Part shown: positions 54,957-64,000 of the stretch, piece after piece
Position numbering within the stretch: position 1 is the first letter of the stretch
Layout of the letters: each line of letters opens with the position of its first letter
NCBI RefSeq assembly: GCF_030068505.1
Contig: NZ_JAQOSO010000079.1
Coordinates: 62,001-126,000, forward strand
Length of the DNA: 64,000 nucleotides
Direction of reading: 5' to 3'
DNA from: Roseofilum capinflatum BLCC-M114
GTDB lineage: Bacteria > Cyanobacteriota > Cyanobacteriia > Cyanobacteriales > Desertifilaceae
Position numbers and translations under genes: made by a program
The notes under the pieces: model-generated
Told to the model about the DNA's origin: nothing
The model's database searches: none
The model's input: the letters and a program-made list of their open reading frames with translations, nothing else

Positions 54957-57293
54957 ATGGGAAAAATTGAACCGGGAATGAAAACTAGCCTCCCTTTGTG
55001 GCAAAGATGCCGTTCACTGGTGTGCGAGCAGATTTGGCCCAAACTCTGCCAATGGTGGAAGAATCCCCAGGATTCATGGATGGATTGGGTGAGTGTGGGA
55101 AATTTGGTGGTGATTGTGACGTTGACGACAGTGTTAGTGGTGGCGTTGAGGGAATTGGGTTGGACTGAATCACTGGAATTGTTAATCTATGATCAATTAA
55201 CTCAATGGAGGGCGATCGCCGAAACGGACGATCGAATTTTGATTGTTGGGGTTACAGAAGAGGATATTCAGGCCCAGCAGAGGTATCCCTTATCGGATGA
55301 AACCATTTATCAGCTTTTGCAGAAACTTGAGGCCCATGAGCCGAGAATCATTGGTTTAGATATTTATCGAGATATTCCCCAAAATCCCGGCCGCGAGGAA
55401 TTGATGGCCTATTTACAAGGGGAAGATAATCGTACCGTAACGGTCTGTCAACTCAGTAAAGGAGAGGATGATATTGGGGTTCCTCCTCCTCCTGGAGTTC
55501 CCAATGCGTATCTGGGGTTTGCGGATGTGGTGATTGATGAGGATGGGGTAATTCGGCGCAGTTTGTTATGGGGTAGACCGTTCCCGTCTTCTAAATGTCA
55601 GGTGACACAAGCCTTTTCCCTGCAACTGACACGCCATTATCTCAAGTATGAAAATATTGAAGCGAAACCCTCTCAAGGGACTTTGATGTTAGGGTCAGTG
55701 CCTTTAGAACGCCTGGAACCGAATACGGGAGGCTATCAGGGGGTTGATGCTGAAGGTTATCAAATTTTATTGAAATACCATTCTCCCGATCGCGTGGCTC
55801 GTAAAGTGACGCTGACGGATGTTTTGCAAGATCGGGTCGATCCCAGTTGGATACGCGATCGCATGATTCTGATTGGGGTGACAGCTCCCAGTTTGAATGA
55901 TTTTTTTTATACTCCCTATAGTCGAGGACAAGAAAGCAATCATCAAATGGCAGGGGTAGAAATTCATGCTCAAATGATTAGCCAACTCCTGAGTGCTGCT
56001 TTAGAGGGCCAACCCCTGATGAGTACCTGGTCAGATCGGGGGGAAATCCTCTGGATTCTAGGGTGGGCCGCAGTGGGGGCAGTGTTAAGTTGGAAAGTTG
56101 CTCATCCTTTGGGTTTATCGGGAACTTTGGCGATCGCGGTTTTGGGTTTAGCCGGAAGTAGCTGGGGGTTCTTTCAAGCTGCCGTTTGGGTTCCCCTATT
56201 TTCTCCTGTGTTGGGATTGTTCATCAGTAGTAGTGGGGTGTTGGCTTATCGGTCTTATCAAACTGAAAAAGTTCAACAAGAAATGGCTGAACGGGTGAAA
56301 CAACAAGAGCAAGATTTGAAGCTTTTACAAACGTTTTTAGAGGAACAGACTCAAGCACAAGATGCGACTCAATTGGAAGCTTCAGAAAATACTCAGACCT
56401 GGACAGAGACGGAGATCGATGAGGAAGAGTGTACCCAAATAGCTCCTGAAGATCCAGAAGAATGGACTCAGCCCATGAGTCTTTTAGGAGGGCGTTATCA
56501 TATTACCAAGGTATTAGGTGCGGGAGGATTTGGCCAAACCTATTTAGCCCAAGATATTCAGCGCCCCCGACATCCGATTTGTGTCATTAAGCATTTACGA
56601 CCGATTCAGACGGATGGGAATTTTTTTCAGGTTGCTCAACGGTTGTTTAAGACGGAGGCGGAAATTTTAGAGATTTTAGGAGAACACGATCGAATTCCCC
56701 AATTGTTTGCCTATTTTGAAGAGTATCAAGAGTTTTATTTAGTGGAAGAGTACATTGAGGGCAGTTCTTTAAGTGAAGAAGTTGGAGAGGATCGGCGCTT
56801 AGAAGTGGATCGAGTGCTTGAGTTAATGTTGGATATTTTGCAGGTGTTGACCTTTGTTCATCAATATCAGGTGATTCATCGAGATATTAAACCTAGTAAT
56901 ATTATTCGTCGTCAGAGCGATCGCCGCCTTTGCTTGATTGATTTTGGCGCAGTGAAGCAGTTTTCTCCCCAGTTAGATGAAGAGACGGAACGGTTTACGG
57001 TGGCGATCGGGACGAAAGGTTATGCTGCTCCAGAACAATTGATGGGGCAACCAAGACTCTGTAGTGATATTTACTCTGTGGGCATGATTGCGATCCATGC
57101 TTTAACGGGGATTACCCCCCAGAAGTTGCGCCAAGATTGGAGCAGTGGGAGCGCTGTTTGGCATCATTTGGTTGAGGATACGGTGAGTGTGGAGCTGATG
57201 GATATTTTAGATAAGATGGTGGCCTATCATTTCCGCGATCGCTATCCCTCTGCTGTTGAGGCGATCGAGGCTTTGAAAAGAATTCATCAATGA
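54957..57293 (+). CDS. CHASE2 domain-Ser/Thr protein kinase
   Basis: The 778-residue membrane kinase has an N-terminal TM ([20 protein letters not shown]), an extracellular CHASE2 domain (about 75-350; [25 protein letters not shown]), three TM helices (about 360-430), a short coiled coil, and a eukaryotic-type kinase at 508-775. The kinase shows [14 protein letters not shown], catalytic HRDIKPSNI (His641), DFGAVKQF and [15 protein letters not shown]2 is an unknown-ligand sensor. ATG 54957 is preferred; ATG 54978 is possible. It converges with uvrC, overlapping by seven bases. Confidence 0.93.
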   Translation: MGKIEPGMKTSLPLWQRCRSLVCEQIWPKLCQWWKNPQDSWMDWVSVGNLVVIVTLTTVLVVALRELGWTESLELLIYDQLTQWRAIAETDDRILIVGVTEEDIQAQQRYPLSDETIYQLLQKLEAHEPRIIGLDIYRDIPQNPGREELMAYLQGEDNRTVTVCQLSKGEDDIGVPPPPGVPNAYLGFADVVIDEDGVIRRSLLWGRPFPSSKCQVTQAFSLQLTRHYLKYENIEAKPSQGTLMLGSVPLERLEPNTGGYQGVDAEGYQILLKYHSPDRVARKVTLTDVLQDRVDPSWIRDRMILIGVTAPSLNDFFYTPYSRGQESNHQMAGVEIHAQMISQLLSAALEGQPLMSTWSDRGEILWILGWAAVGAVLSWKVAHPLGLSGTLAIAVLGLAGSSWGFFQAAVWVPLFSPVLGLFISSSGVLAYRSYQTEKVQQEMAERVKQQEQDLKLLQTFLEEQTQAQDATQLEASENTQTWTETEIDEEECTQIAPEDPEEWTQPMSLLGGRYHITKVLGAGGFGQTYLAQDIQRPRHPICVIKHLRPIQTDGNFFQVAQRLFKTEAEILEILGEHDRIPQLFAYFEEYQEFYLVEEYIEGSSLSEEVGEDRRLEVDRVLELMLDILQVLTFVHQYQVIHRDIKPSNIIRRQSDRRLCLIDFGAVKQFSPQLDEETERFTVAIGTKGYAAPEQLMGQPRLCSDIYSVGMIAIHALTGITPQKLRQDWSSGSAVWHHLVEDTVSVELMDILDKMVAYHFRDRYPSAVEAIEALKRIHQ

Positions 57294-59155
57294 AAATAAT
57301 CATAAATGTTTTGGGCGAGATGGGGGCCGATTCCGGGGACTTGTTGCAGTTGTTTGGGGGTGGCTTGGGCGATCGCATCTAAAGACGGAAAATGCTTGTA
57401 TAATTGCTTTTGTCGCTCATAGCCTAATCCCGGAATTCCATCGAGACGGGAGGTGAGGAGGCGATCGCCCCGTTGCTGACGATGGAAGCTGACGGCAAAC
57501 CGGTGGGACTCATCCCGAACCCGGCGCAGTAACTGCACTCCCGGTTGATCGGGATCGGTGGAAAGGGGTTCAGAATCGCCCGGTTGAAAGATTTCTTCCT
57601 CCTGTTTGGCTAAACTAATCACCCGCAAGTCTGGTAACAGTTCTAACTCCGAGAGAACTGCAACCACCGCCGATAACTGACCTTTTCCCCCATCAATCAG
57701 TAGTAAATCAGGAAAATCTGGGTTTCCTCGACGGGGGAGTTGGGGATTTTCCAGAAAACGGCGAAATCGACGGCCGATCACTTCTGCAAGGGAGGCAAAA
57801 TCGTCGGAATGACCGGGTTGGACGGTGGGATTTTTGATTTTATAATGGCGATAATATTGCTTTGCGGGCATCCCATTTATAAACACCACCTGAGACCCCA
57901 CCGCGTTCGATCCTTGCAGATGGGAGATGTCGTAACCCTCGATCCGTCGGGGAATTTCGGGTAAGCTGAGAATCTGGGCTAAATCCTTGAGGCTTTGTTG
58001 GGTGCGATCGCCCAATTTCTGCATCCGATTCAGCTCCGCTTGGGCATTGCGATAAACTAAATCAATTAGTTCTGCCTTACTTTGCCGTTGCGGAACCTGA
58101 AGCGATACTTTTTTCTGCTTAGAATTCCTGATATATTCTAGCAGAAATTCCCCATCTTGTAAAGGATATTGCACCAAAATTTCCGCCGGAATTTCTAGAG
58201 GATCGGCGCTTTGGTAATGTTCCTCTAAAACCCGTTGCAAAATCGCCCCTGGTTCCCCCACTTCGGCAAAGAACCCCAAACGACCCACCAATTTACCGCT
58301 ACGAATCTGGAACAACTGAATACAGCAGCGTTCTGCGTCTTCTGCAAGGGCGATCGCATCCCGTGAGATGCGATCGTCAGACAAATCCACCTTCTGACTC
58401 GCATTCAGCGCTTGCAACCCTTGAATTTGATCCCGAAATTGAGCCGCTAATTCAAAATTCAGAGCTGCCGACGCTTCCTGCATTTTCTCCCTCAATTCCT
58501 CCACCAACTCCGCCGTTCTCCCTTGAAAAATCATGGCAATTTTCTGCATCATTTGCCGATACTCATCCACCTCCACCAACTGTTGACAAACTCCCGGACA
58601 GCGCCCAATATCATAATTGAGACAAGTTCGGTCTTTATAGAGAGGTTTCGGTCGTTGACGTTGAGGAAAAATTCGCTTAATTAAATCCAAAGTTTGCCGC
58701 AATTGGCCCCCATCCACATAGGGGCCATAATATTTATCTTTCCGGTTTCTCCGTTGCCGCTTTCGGGTAATAAAAATATGAGGATAGTCATCTGACCAAG
58801 TAATACAAATATAAGGATACTTCTTATCATCCTTAAGCAGCACATTAAACCGGGGTTGATGGCGTTTAATTAGAGTAGATTCTAAAGCCAGCGCTTCCGC
58901 CTCAGTATCCGTAATAATCCATTCAATATCGTTCACCTTTCGCACCATCAAGGCAATACGCGCATTATGGCTGGTGAAATCCCGAAAATAGGAGCGCACA
59001 CGAGTTCTGAGTTGTTTGGATTTACCAATATATAAAATAGAGTTACCCCGATCTTTCATCAAGTAAACCCCCGGTGATTTGGGAATTTCTTGGAGATACT
59101 GCTGTAGGCGCTCTGGATTTTCACAGAGAAATTCTGAGTTGTTCTTGTTGGTCAT
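57287..59155 (-). CDS. uvrC: Excinuclease ABC subunit C
   Basis: UvrC makes both incisions in nucleotide excision repair. The 622-residue protein has the GIY-YIG domain (SPGVYLMKD...[11 protein letters not shown]), the UVR domain, the RNase-H-like C-terminal nuclease ([35 protein letters not shown]) and helix-hairpin-helix ([15 protein letters not shown]). The start is ATG 59155; a longer frame would translate the repeat hairpin at 59183-59213. It is downstream of trmB on the same strand. Confidence 0.96.
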   Translation of the reverse strand: MTNKNNSEFLCENPERLQQYLQEIPKSPGVYLMKDRGNSILYIGKSKQLRTRVRSYFRDFTSHNARIALMVRKVNDIEWIITDTEAEALALESTLIKRHQPRFNVLLKDDKKYPYICITWSDDYPHIFITRKRQRRNRKDKYYGPYVDGGQLRQTLDLIKRIFPQRQRPKPLYKDRTCLNYDIGRCPGVCQQLVEVDEYRQMMQKIAMIFQGRTAELVEELREKMQEASAALNFELAAQFRDQIQGLQALNASQKVDLSDDRISRDAIALAEDAERCCIQLFQIRSGKLVGRLGFFAEVGEPGAILQRVLEEHYQSADPLEIPAEILVQYPLQDGEFLLEYIRNSKQKKVSLQVPQRQSKAELIDLVYRNAQAELNRMQKLGDRTQQSLKDLAQILSLPEIPRRIEGYDISHLQGSNAVGSQVVFINGMPAKQYYRHYKIKNPTVQPGHSDDFASLAEVIGRRFRRFLENPQLPRRGNPDFPDLLLIDGGKGQLSAVVAVLSELELLPDLRVISLAKQEEEIFQPGDSEPLSTDPDQPGVQLLRRVRDESHRFAVSFHRQQRGDRLLTSRLDGIPGLGYERQKQLYKHFPSLDAIAQATPKQLQQVPGIGPHLAQNIYDYFH

Positions 59156-59182
59156 AATAAACTTAGAAAAAACTGCGATCCA

Positions 59183-59213
59183 GAAACCCGGTTTCTTGAA
59201 GAAACCGGGTTTC
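59183..59213 (-). terminator. Perfect 13-bp hairpin between trmB and uvrC
   Basis: GAAACCCGGTTTC and GAAACCGGGTTTC pair fully around TTGAA. It lies eight bases after the trmB stop and 28 bases before the uvrC start. There is no T run, so it may act as an RNA stability or partial termination element. The stem is a variant of the hairpin at 40930. Confidence 0.5.
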
Positions 59214-59220
59214 TTATCCC

Positions 59221-59850
59221 TCACAACCGCTCAAACAGAACCCGATAAACTGGTTCACCTTTGGCATAAGTCGCAATTTCTCGCTCCGTTTGCACCGGTA
59301 AAGGATTCTCTTCTAACCAATCATGGGAACGGGTAAAACCAGGGTGCTGATCGAATAACTCTCGCATCTGTAGCGCCACCTCTTCCACATCCGATTGCAG
59401 AAAAATTTGCCCCCCAGATATAATAAACTGAGCTAAAATATCCACCAACTCATCCTGAACCACTCGCCGTTTTTGATGTCTGTTTTTGAACCAAGGATCG
59501 GGGAACTGGATACTAACGTAGTGTAGAATATTTTCCGGTAGAGAACCGAGGATATTTTTCAGGGAAATATTCACATTACAAAAGAGATAATGGAGATTCG
59601 TTAAATTCTGGCGATCGCGCCATTCATTTGCCTCTATTACCAGAGGCTCCCGAATTTCCAACCCTAGGAAATTCCAGTCTAGTTGCTGTTGAGCAATTGT
59701 CCATAAAAACCTACCCCGTCCACAACCAATATCTAAATGAAGAGGCTGCTGTAACTGGGGATAAATGTCTGACCAATTGGGGAGAGTGACCGCCCCTTGA
59801 AATTTCCGGCTTAATGGATTAACATGCTGACGCACACGCACTCGTCCCAA
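59221..59850 (-). CDS. trmB: tRNA (guanine-N7-)-methyltransferase
   Basis: TrmB methylates G46 of tRNAs. The 209-residue protein has the SAM motif [11 protein letters not shown], then [17 protein letters not shown] and the signature [20 protein letters not shown]. The start is TTG 59850 ([17 protein letters not shown]) with AGGGGG about eight bases upstream; GTG at codon 4 is an alternative. It precedes uvrC and is divergent from the MalG-type permease (32-bp gap). Confidence 0.94.
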   Translation of the reverse strand: MGRVRVRQHVNPLSRKFQGAVTLPNWSDIYPQLQQPLHLDIGCGRGRFLWTIAQQQLDWNFLGLEIREPLVIEANEWRDRQNLTNLHYLFCNVNISLKNILGSLPENILHYVSIQFPDPWFKNRHQKRRVVQDELVDILAQFIISGGQIFLQSDVEEVALQMRELFDQHPGFTRSHDWLEENPLPVQTEREIATYAKGEPVYRVLFERL

Positions 59851-59882
59851 AGGATAACCCCCTTTTTTCTTTCCTAACTCCT

Positions 59883-60713
59883 ATGCATAAGACCCGATTT
59901 TGGCCCACTTTAGGAACCTATAGCTTATTAATCATCATAGCATTTATGATGCTCTTACCGCTACTCTGGTTGGCCAGCACTTCCCTAAAATCACCCGGTG
60001 AAAATATCTTTCAATTTCCGCCGCAATTAATTCCAGAACAGCCAACCCTGAGTAACTTTATTGAGGTTTGGCAAACCAACCCCTTTGACCGCTACTTATT
60101 CAATAGCTTCTGGATTTCTGCCCTCACTGTCGGACTCAATTTACTCTTTTGTTCCCTGGCGGCTTATCCGTTGGCGCGGCTTGATTTTCAGGGACGACAG
60201 ATTATTTTCAACCTAATTGTAGCCACCATTTTGATCCCGTTTCAAATTGTGATGATTCCCCTCTATATTTTAATGGTGCAATTGGGACTTAGAAATACTT
60301 ATTTAGGGGTAATGTTGCCCTCCCTGGCTTCTGCTTTTGGGATTTTCCTGTTACGGCAAGCCTTTCAAGGTGTGCCGAAAGAATTGGAAGAAGCAGCGCG
60401 TATGGATGGCTGTTCAGAATGGGAAATTTGGTGGTGTGTGATGTTGCCATCTGTCCGTCCGGCTTTGGTGACTCTGGCGATTTTTGTGTTTATTGGATCG
60501 TGGAGCGACTTTTTATGGCCGTTGATTATTTTAGACCAACCGGAAATGTTTACGCTTCCTTTAGGGGTGCAACGGTTGGCAGGGACATTTTCTTTAGATT
60601 GGCGTTTAATTGCGGCAGGATCGATGATTTCAATTTTGCCCATTTTAGTGCTGTTTATGTTTGTGCAACGCTATATTATGTCTACGGATGCAGGCAGTGG
60701 TTTGAAAGGTTAG
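59883..60713 (+). CDS. MalG-type carbohydrate ABC transporter permease
   Basis: The 276-residue inner-membrane protein has six TM helices and the EAA loop EAARMDGCSEWEIWWCVMLP that docks the ATPase. It belongs to the MalG/UgpE/LacG class of sugar or glycerol-phosphate permeases. No MalF partner, ATPase or binding protein is nearby, so the transporter must be assembled from scattered genes, common in cyanobacteria. The substrate is unknown. Confidence 0.88.
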   Translation: MHKTRFWPTLGTYSLLIIIAFMMLLPLLWLASTSLKSPGENIFQFPPQLIPEQPTLSNFIEVWQTNPFDRYLFNSFWISALTVGLNLLFCSLAAYPLARLDFQGRQIIFNLIVATILIPFQIVMIPLYILMVQLGLRNTYLGVMLPSLASAFGIFLLRQAFQGVPKELEEAARMDGCSEWEIWWCVMLPSVRPALVTLAIFVFIGSWSDFLWPLIILDQPEMFTLPLGVQRLAGTFSLDWRLIAAGSMISILPILVLFMFVQRYIMSTDAGSGLKG

Positions 60714-60854
60714 AATTATAGCACTTCGCCCTGGTAATGAGTGATGAGTAAGAATTGAAACTTTTCTATCTTTACGATCGCCTTACCCCTGAAGTAAGCT
60801 GGCCTCTTGGATATAGTAGAACAGAAGTCTCGCGCGATCTGGAGTTAATGCTTG

Positions 60855-61682
60855 ATGGATTCGTCTTCTGCGTCCTTACCTCCCCTAGAATTGAGTCAAT
60901 CCCAACCGTGGCAATCCTCTCCTTCTCCCCAAGATCTAGGGATCTCCTTATTAATCGAAATGGCCCAACGGGGAGAAATCGATCCGTGGGATGTGCAAGT
61001 GATTGATGTGATCGATCGCGTCTTAGAACAACTCAACTCCCGTGCTGCAACCGATCCTCAAGATCAGAGTGTTAATCGGGCGGACTTATCGGAATCGGGT
61101 CAAGTCTTTCTCTACGCCTCCATGCTCGTCCTCTTAAAAGCTGAAAGTCTAGAAGAAGATAGCAATGAGCTTTCCCCGGAAGAGTTCGCAGACGAATTGG
61201 ACGATTATGAAGACCAGCCCGATGGATCTCGTCCTCGCATCCCTTTTCGCTTAGAAAACCAACTGCGTCGCCGGGCCATTGCGCGACCGGTCAAACAGCG
61301 ACGAGTCACGCTGCAAGAGCTGATCGATCAACTGCAAACCATGAGCCAAACCCTGGCAGACCGCTCCGGGAAGTCGCCTCGTCGTCGCCCCCTGTCCCGG
61401 GCCCAAACGGCCAAAGCCATCCGCCAATTGGCCCATGAAGAAAATTTATCGGAAGTGGCAGAAAAATTAGAGAAGTTTCTCGGTCAATATGGGGCCACTG
61501 AGGAGGAGCAACCGGAATGGCTCGAACTCGAACAACTGTTGGTTTCCCATCCCCAATGCGATCGCGTGGGCACATTCTGGGGCCTGCTCTTGCTCTCAGC
61601 CCAATCGAAAGTCGAACTCAAACAAGAAGAATTCTATCAAGACCTAAAAATCCGCGTCCTGGGCGAACTGAGTCCGGCTTAA
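60855..61682 (+). CDS. scpA: Segregation and condensation protein A
   Basis: ScpA is the kleisin that bridges SMC and ScpB in chromosome condensation. The 275-residue protein has the N-terminal signature GISLLIEMAQRGEIDPWDVQ and VIDVIDRVLEQL, an acidic middle and a C-terminal winged-helix-like region (VGTFWGLLLLSAQSKVELKQ, EEFYQDL). The start is ATG 60855; the TTG one codon earlier is disfavoured. GGAG lies about 12 bases upstream. No scpB is adjacent. Confidence 0.92.
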   Translation: MDSSSASLPPLELSQSQPWQSSPSPQDLGISLLIEMAQRGEIDPWDVQVIDVIDRVLEQLNSRAATDPQDQSVNRADLSESGQVFLYASMLVLLKAESLEEDSNELSPEEFADELDDYEDQPDGSRPRIPFRLENQLRRRAIARPVKQRRVTLQELIDQLQTMSQTLADRSGKSPRRRPLSRAQTAKAIRQLAHEENLSEVAEKLEKFLGQYGATEEEQPEWLELEQLLVSHPQCDRVGTFWGLLLLSAQSKVELKQEEFYQDLKIRVLGELSPA

Positions 61683-61855
61683 GGATTTTTTGCCCAAAAA
61701 TCGACAGAAAGAAAGGTTAAGGAGTAAAATCACTGATAACCTATAGATATATGGATCAGGTTGTTATAGCGTTCTAAGACCTAATTAGTTCAGTCTGATT
61801 CGGCCATTAGAACACCCGTAGTAATCAAAAACCTGTGGTTGAGGAATAGATAATT

Positions 61856-63022
61856 ATGAAAGCCATGATTCTGGCGGCTGGTAAGGGAACTCGTGTCCGG
61901 CCCATCACCTACACCATTCCCAAACCGATGATTCCCATCCTACAAAAACCGGTAATGGAGTTTCTCCTAGAACTGTTGCGCCAGCATGGGTTTGACCAGG
62001 TGATGGTCAATGTGAGCCACCTGGCCAATGAAATCGAAAGCTATTTTCGGGACGGACAACGGTTTGGGGTACAAATTGGTTATTCTTTTGAAGGAAGAAT
62101 TGAACCGGATGGAACCCTAGTGGGAGATGCATTAGGATCGGCGGGGGGAATGCGCCGCATTCAAGATTATAATCCGTTTTTTGATGATACCTTTGTGGTC
62201 TTGTGTGGGGATGCCCTGATTGATTTGGATTTAACCCAGGCGATTAAGTGGCATAAGGAAAAAGGGGCGATCGCCACAGTAATTATGAAATCTGTCCCCA
62301 AAGAAGAAGTGTCGAGTTATGGGGTGATCGTTACTGATGAGGACGGACGGGTGAAGTCCTTCCAAGAAAAGCCCTCCGTTGAAGAAGCCATTAGTACCGA
62401 TATTAATACCGGGATTTATATCTTTGAGCCAGAGGTGCTGAAGTATATTCCCTCTGGCCAAGAATATGATATTGGGGGCGATCTGTTTCCCAAATTAGTG
62501 GAAATGGGAGCGCCTTTTTATGGCATTTCCATGGATTTCCAATGGGTAGATATTGGTAAAGTGCCGGACTATTGGCGAGCTGTGCGCGGAGTGCTGCTCG
62601 GAGAGATTAAGAATGTGTCTATTCCCGGACAGGAAGTAGCTCCTGGCATTTATACGGGATTGAATGTAGCGATTGATTGGGATAAAGTTGATATTACTGG
62701 CCCCGTTTATATTGGCGGTATGACCAAAATCGAAGATGGGGCGAAAATTGTCGGCCCGGCCATGATTGGCCCTAGTTGTCATATTTGTAGCGGGGCAACG
62801 GTGAAAAATAGTGTGATTTTCGAGTATTCGCGCCTCGGCCCCGATGTGCGTTTGGTGGATAAACTGGTCTTTGGACGCTATTGTGTGGATAAAACGGGCG
62901 CATCCATTGACGTGCGATCGGCTGCATTGGATTGGTTGATTACCGATACCCGCGCCGTGCCTGTTCCCTTCCCTCCAGAGGAGCAACAGGCGATCGCCGA
63001 ATTGTTAGAATCCGACTCTTAA
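61856..63022 (+). CDS. NDP-sugar pyrophosphorylase, probably CugP-type UDP-glucose pyrophosphorylase
   Basis: The 388-residue protein has the nucleotidyltransferase motif MILAAGKGTRVRPITYTIPK, GDALIDLDL and EKPSVEEA, and a C-terminal left-handed beta-helix (GPVYIGGMTKIEDGAKIVGP). It is often annotated as mannose-1-phosphate guanylyltransferase. The sequence looks like the cyanobacterial CugP group, which I recall as a non-GalU UDP-glucose pyrophosphorylase, so UDP-glucose synthesis for glycolipids and polysaccharides is the best call. Gene symbol withheld because this rests on recall. The 173-bp upstream region carries no gene. Confidence 0.82.
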   Translation: MKAMILAAGKGTRVRPITYTIPKPMIPILQKPVMEFLLELLRQHGFDQVMVNVSHLANEIESYFRDGQRFGVQIGYSFEGRIEPDGTLVGDALGSAGGMRRIQDYNPFFDDTFVVLCGDALIDLDLTQAIKWHKEKGAIATVIMKSVPKEEVSSYGVIVTDEDGRVKSFQEKPSVEEAISTDINTGIYIFEPEVLKYIPSGQEYDIGGDLFPKLVEMGAPFYGISMDFQWVDIGKVPDYWRAVRGVLLGEIKNVSIPGQEVAPGIYTGLNVAIDWDKVDITGPVYIGGMTKIEDGAKIVGPAMIGPSCHICSGATVKNSVIFEYSRLGPDVRLVDKLVFGRYCVDKTGASIDVRSAALDWLITDTRAVPVPFPPEEQQAIAELLESDS

Positions 63023-63124
63023 CCCATACCTGATTACTCATTACTCATTACTCAATGTACGGGCAAGGTGGGCAGGATCTGTTGGTCGAATTTGAATGAT
63101 TGTCGCTCCCTCCTCCTGCCCACC

Positions 63125-63380
63125 CTACTGCCGTGACACAGCTAAAATAGTGCATTAGCGTAGTAAGAGTGTAGGTTGGGTTGAGGAACGAAACCCAACA
63201 CCCGTCTGACGAAAGTTGGGTTTCACTTCGTTCAACCCAACCTACAGTTTTAAGCTTGCCAAGCCACTACTGCTAAAATAGTGCATTAGCGTAGGGTGGG
63301 TTAGGCGGCTAAAACCTAGACTCTGACAGCAATCTCTTAATCCGCCGTAACCCACCATTTTAGGGTTGTCACGGCACTAC
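63125..63380. repeat. Palindromic repeat GTAGTGCCGTGACA, copy B with a nested element
   Basis: The outer left arm CTACTGCCGTGACA (63125-63138) and right arm TGTCACGGCACTAC (63367-63380) match copy A at 19903-20027. Inside, a 110-bp segment (63163-63272) is bounded by a 21-bp direct repeat CTAAAATAGTGCATTAGCGTA (63142, 63273). The segment has its own inverted repeat (GTAGGTTGGGTTGAGG-type and CAACCCAACCTAC). The flanks 63023-63124 and 63381-63440 hold STRR-like ATTACTC and TTACCCA repeats only. Confidence 0.85.
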
Positions 63381-63440
63381 GATGATTGCTGTGGGGGAAT
63401 GGGAGATGGGAAAATACCCATTACCCATTACCCATTACCT

Positions 63441-64000
63441 CTATAAGGAAACTGGAATAAAGCGACCATTTAAGGCGGCTGGAGTTGTACGTTCTACAAC
63501 ACCCAGATATAAGCCATTAAACAGAATGGCGGTATCCGAGCCGGTTTGCAGGAGTTGCAGATTGCCTTGTGTTACCCCGTCCGTTAAGCCAATTAGGTCA
63601 AATCCGTTACCGAAGTCGCGAATCCGATCCGCTTGGAATACGGTGCTAACTGCGCCACTGGTGGGTAAAACAAACACATCATTACCAAGTCCACCACTCA
63701 GGTTATCTGTGCCTGTACCTCCCTCCAGGTAATCGTTTCCGAAGTCGCCGTTCAGGTTATCGTTACCGCTACTGCCGCGTAGGGTGTCATTATCTTGACC
63801 GCCGTAGAGGAAGTCATTACCCGCCGCACCAAAGAGGGAATCGTTACCCTGGTTACCATTGATGAAATCATTAGCCGGGCTACCCACAACCGTATCATTG
63901 CCTTGCAGGGCAGAAATACTGCGGAGATTGAACGCGCCCATATCGATAAAATCGTTACCGGGGGTTGCCCGTCCCGTGCCCAGGGAGGGGCTAGGACTCG
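63441..64000 (-). CDS. RTX-type calcium-binding repeat protein (C-terminal part)
   Basis: The frame is open from the window's right edge (continuing beyond it) to the stop at 63441. The visible 186 residues include at least seven nonapeptide repeats of the GGxGxD kind with many N variants (GNDTVVGS, GNQGNDSLFG, GGQDNDTLRG, GGTGTDNLSGGLGNDVF), which fold as Ca-binding beta-rolls. A C-terminal DFGNGFDLIGLTDG region follows. Upstream residues are Pro/Ser-rich (SPSPSLGTGRA). Such proteins are usually secreted through type I systems; the N-terminal part and any transporter are outside the window. Confidence 0.85.
   Translation of the reverse strand, partial: SPSPSLGTGRATPGNDFIDMGAFNLRSISALQGNDTVVGSPANDFINGNQGNDSLFGAAGNDFLYGGQDNDTLRGSSGNDNLNGDFGNDYLEGGTGTDNLSGGLGNDVFVLPTSGAVSTVFQADRIRDFGNGFDLIGLTDGVTQGNLQLLQTGSDTAILFNGLYLGVVERTTPAALNGRFIPVSL

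Overview
This window is chromosomal DNA from a cyanobacterium, probably a filamentous, repeat-rich one; the species cannot be named from the sequence alone. The signs are psbA (D1), psbZ, an Hli/HLIP protein, a Tic20-family protein, CofG, cyanobacterial-type S1 and S6 ribosomal proteins, a CHASE2-Ser/Thr kinase, abundant HIP1 palindromes (GCGATCGC) and many STRR-type heptamer arrays (GGGAATA / TTGCCTA) between genes.

Layout. 1-6.1 kb: the first 20 codons of a TnpB gene leaving the left edge, a DUF2325 coiled-coil protein, an aldo/keto reductase, recA, an orphan ProX-like lipoprotein and a 3D-domain protein. 6.1-10.6 kb is an accessory island: a relE fragment, a MITE-like repeat, an antitoxin/Doc pair, a RelE-type TA cassette flanked by a 73-bp direct repeat that duplicates the start of ureC, ureC itself, and an MNT/HEPN pair split by repeats whose HEPN active site looks lost. 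10.7-19.7 kb: a di-heme cytochrome, a large hybrid histidine kinase, cydAB, and a TPR protein with 60-bp coding repeats. 20-31.4 kb is mostly housekeeping: metK, HAD and rpsA; ribH and psbZ; three tandem AIM24-like genes; an M48 protease; an ABC-2 exporter; and an HMA protein next to a DppC-like permease.

31.4-39 kb is the second accessory region: a TPR-CHAT caspase-like protein with HIP1-phased 102-bp repeats, a PIN-domain pair, a Uma2-type nuclease, a second copy of the MITE-like element, and an unrecognised two-gene module ending in a two-TM protein. 39-54.5 kb: a transketolase-like enzyme, tRNA-Cys, cofG, psbA (Glu130 form) convergent with a small hli gene missed by length cut-offs, mazG, tRNA-Val, MlaF/MlaD-type lipid transport genes, rpsF, an FAH hydrolase, Tic20, pyruvate kinase, a GH13 amylase and an HTH-TPR regulator. 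54.6-64 kb: an internally deleted IS200/IS605 relic, a CHASE2 kinase, uvrC, trmB, an orphan MalG-type permease, scpA, a nucleotide-sugar pyrophosphorylase, nested palindromic repeats, and the end of an RTX-type Ca-binding repeat protein running off the right edge.

Two themes recur. Core photosynthesis and metabolism genes keep familiar neighbours (psbZ-ribH, rpsA-HAD-metK, cydA-cydB). The accessory islands are full of toxin-antitoxin modules and small palindromic repeats, which have extended ORF ends, split a TA operon and entered coding linkers. Many apparent N-terminal extensions come from these repeats, so starts were chosen on ribosome-binding sites and family length.
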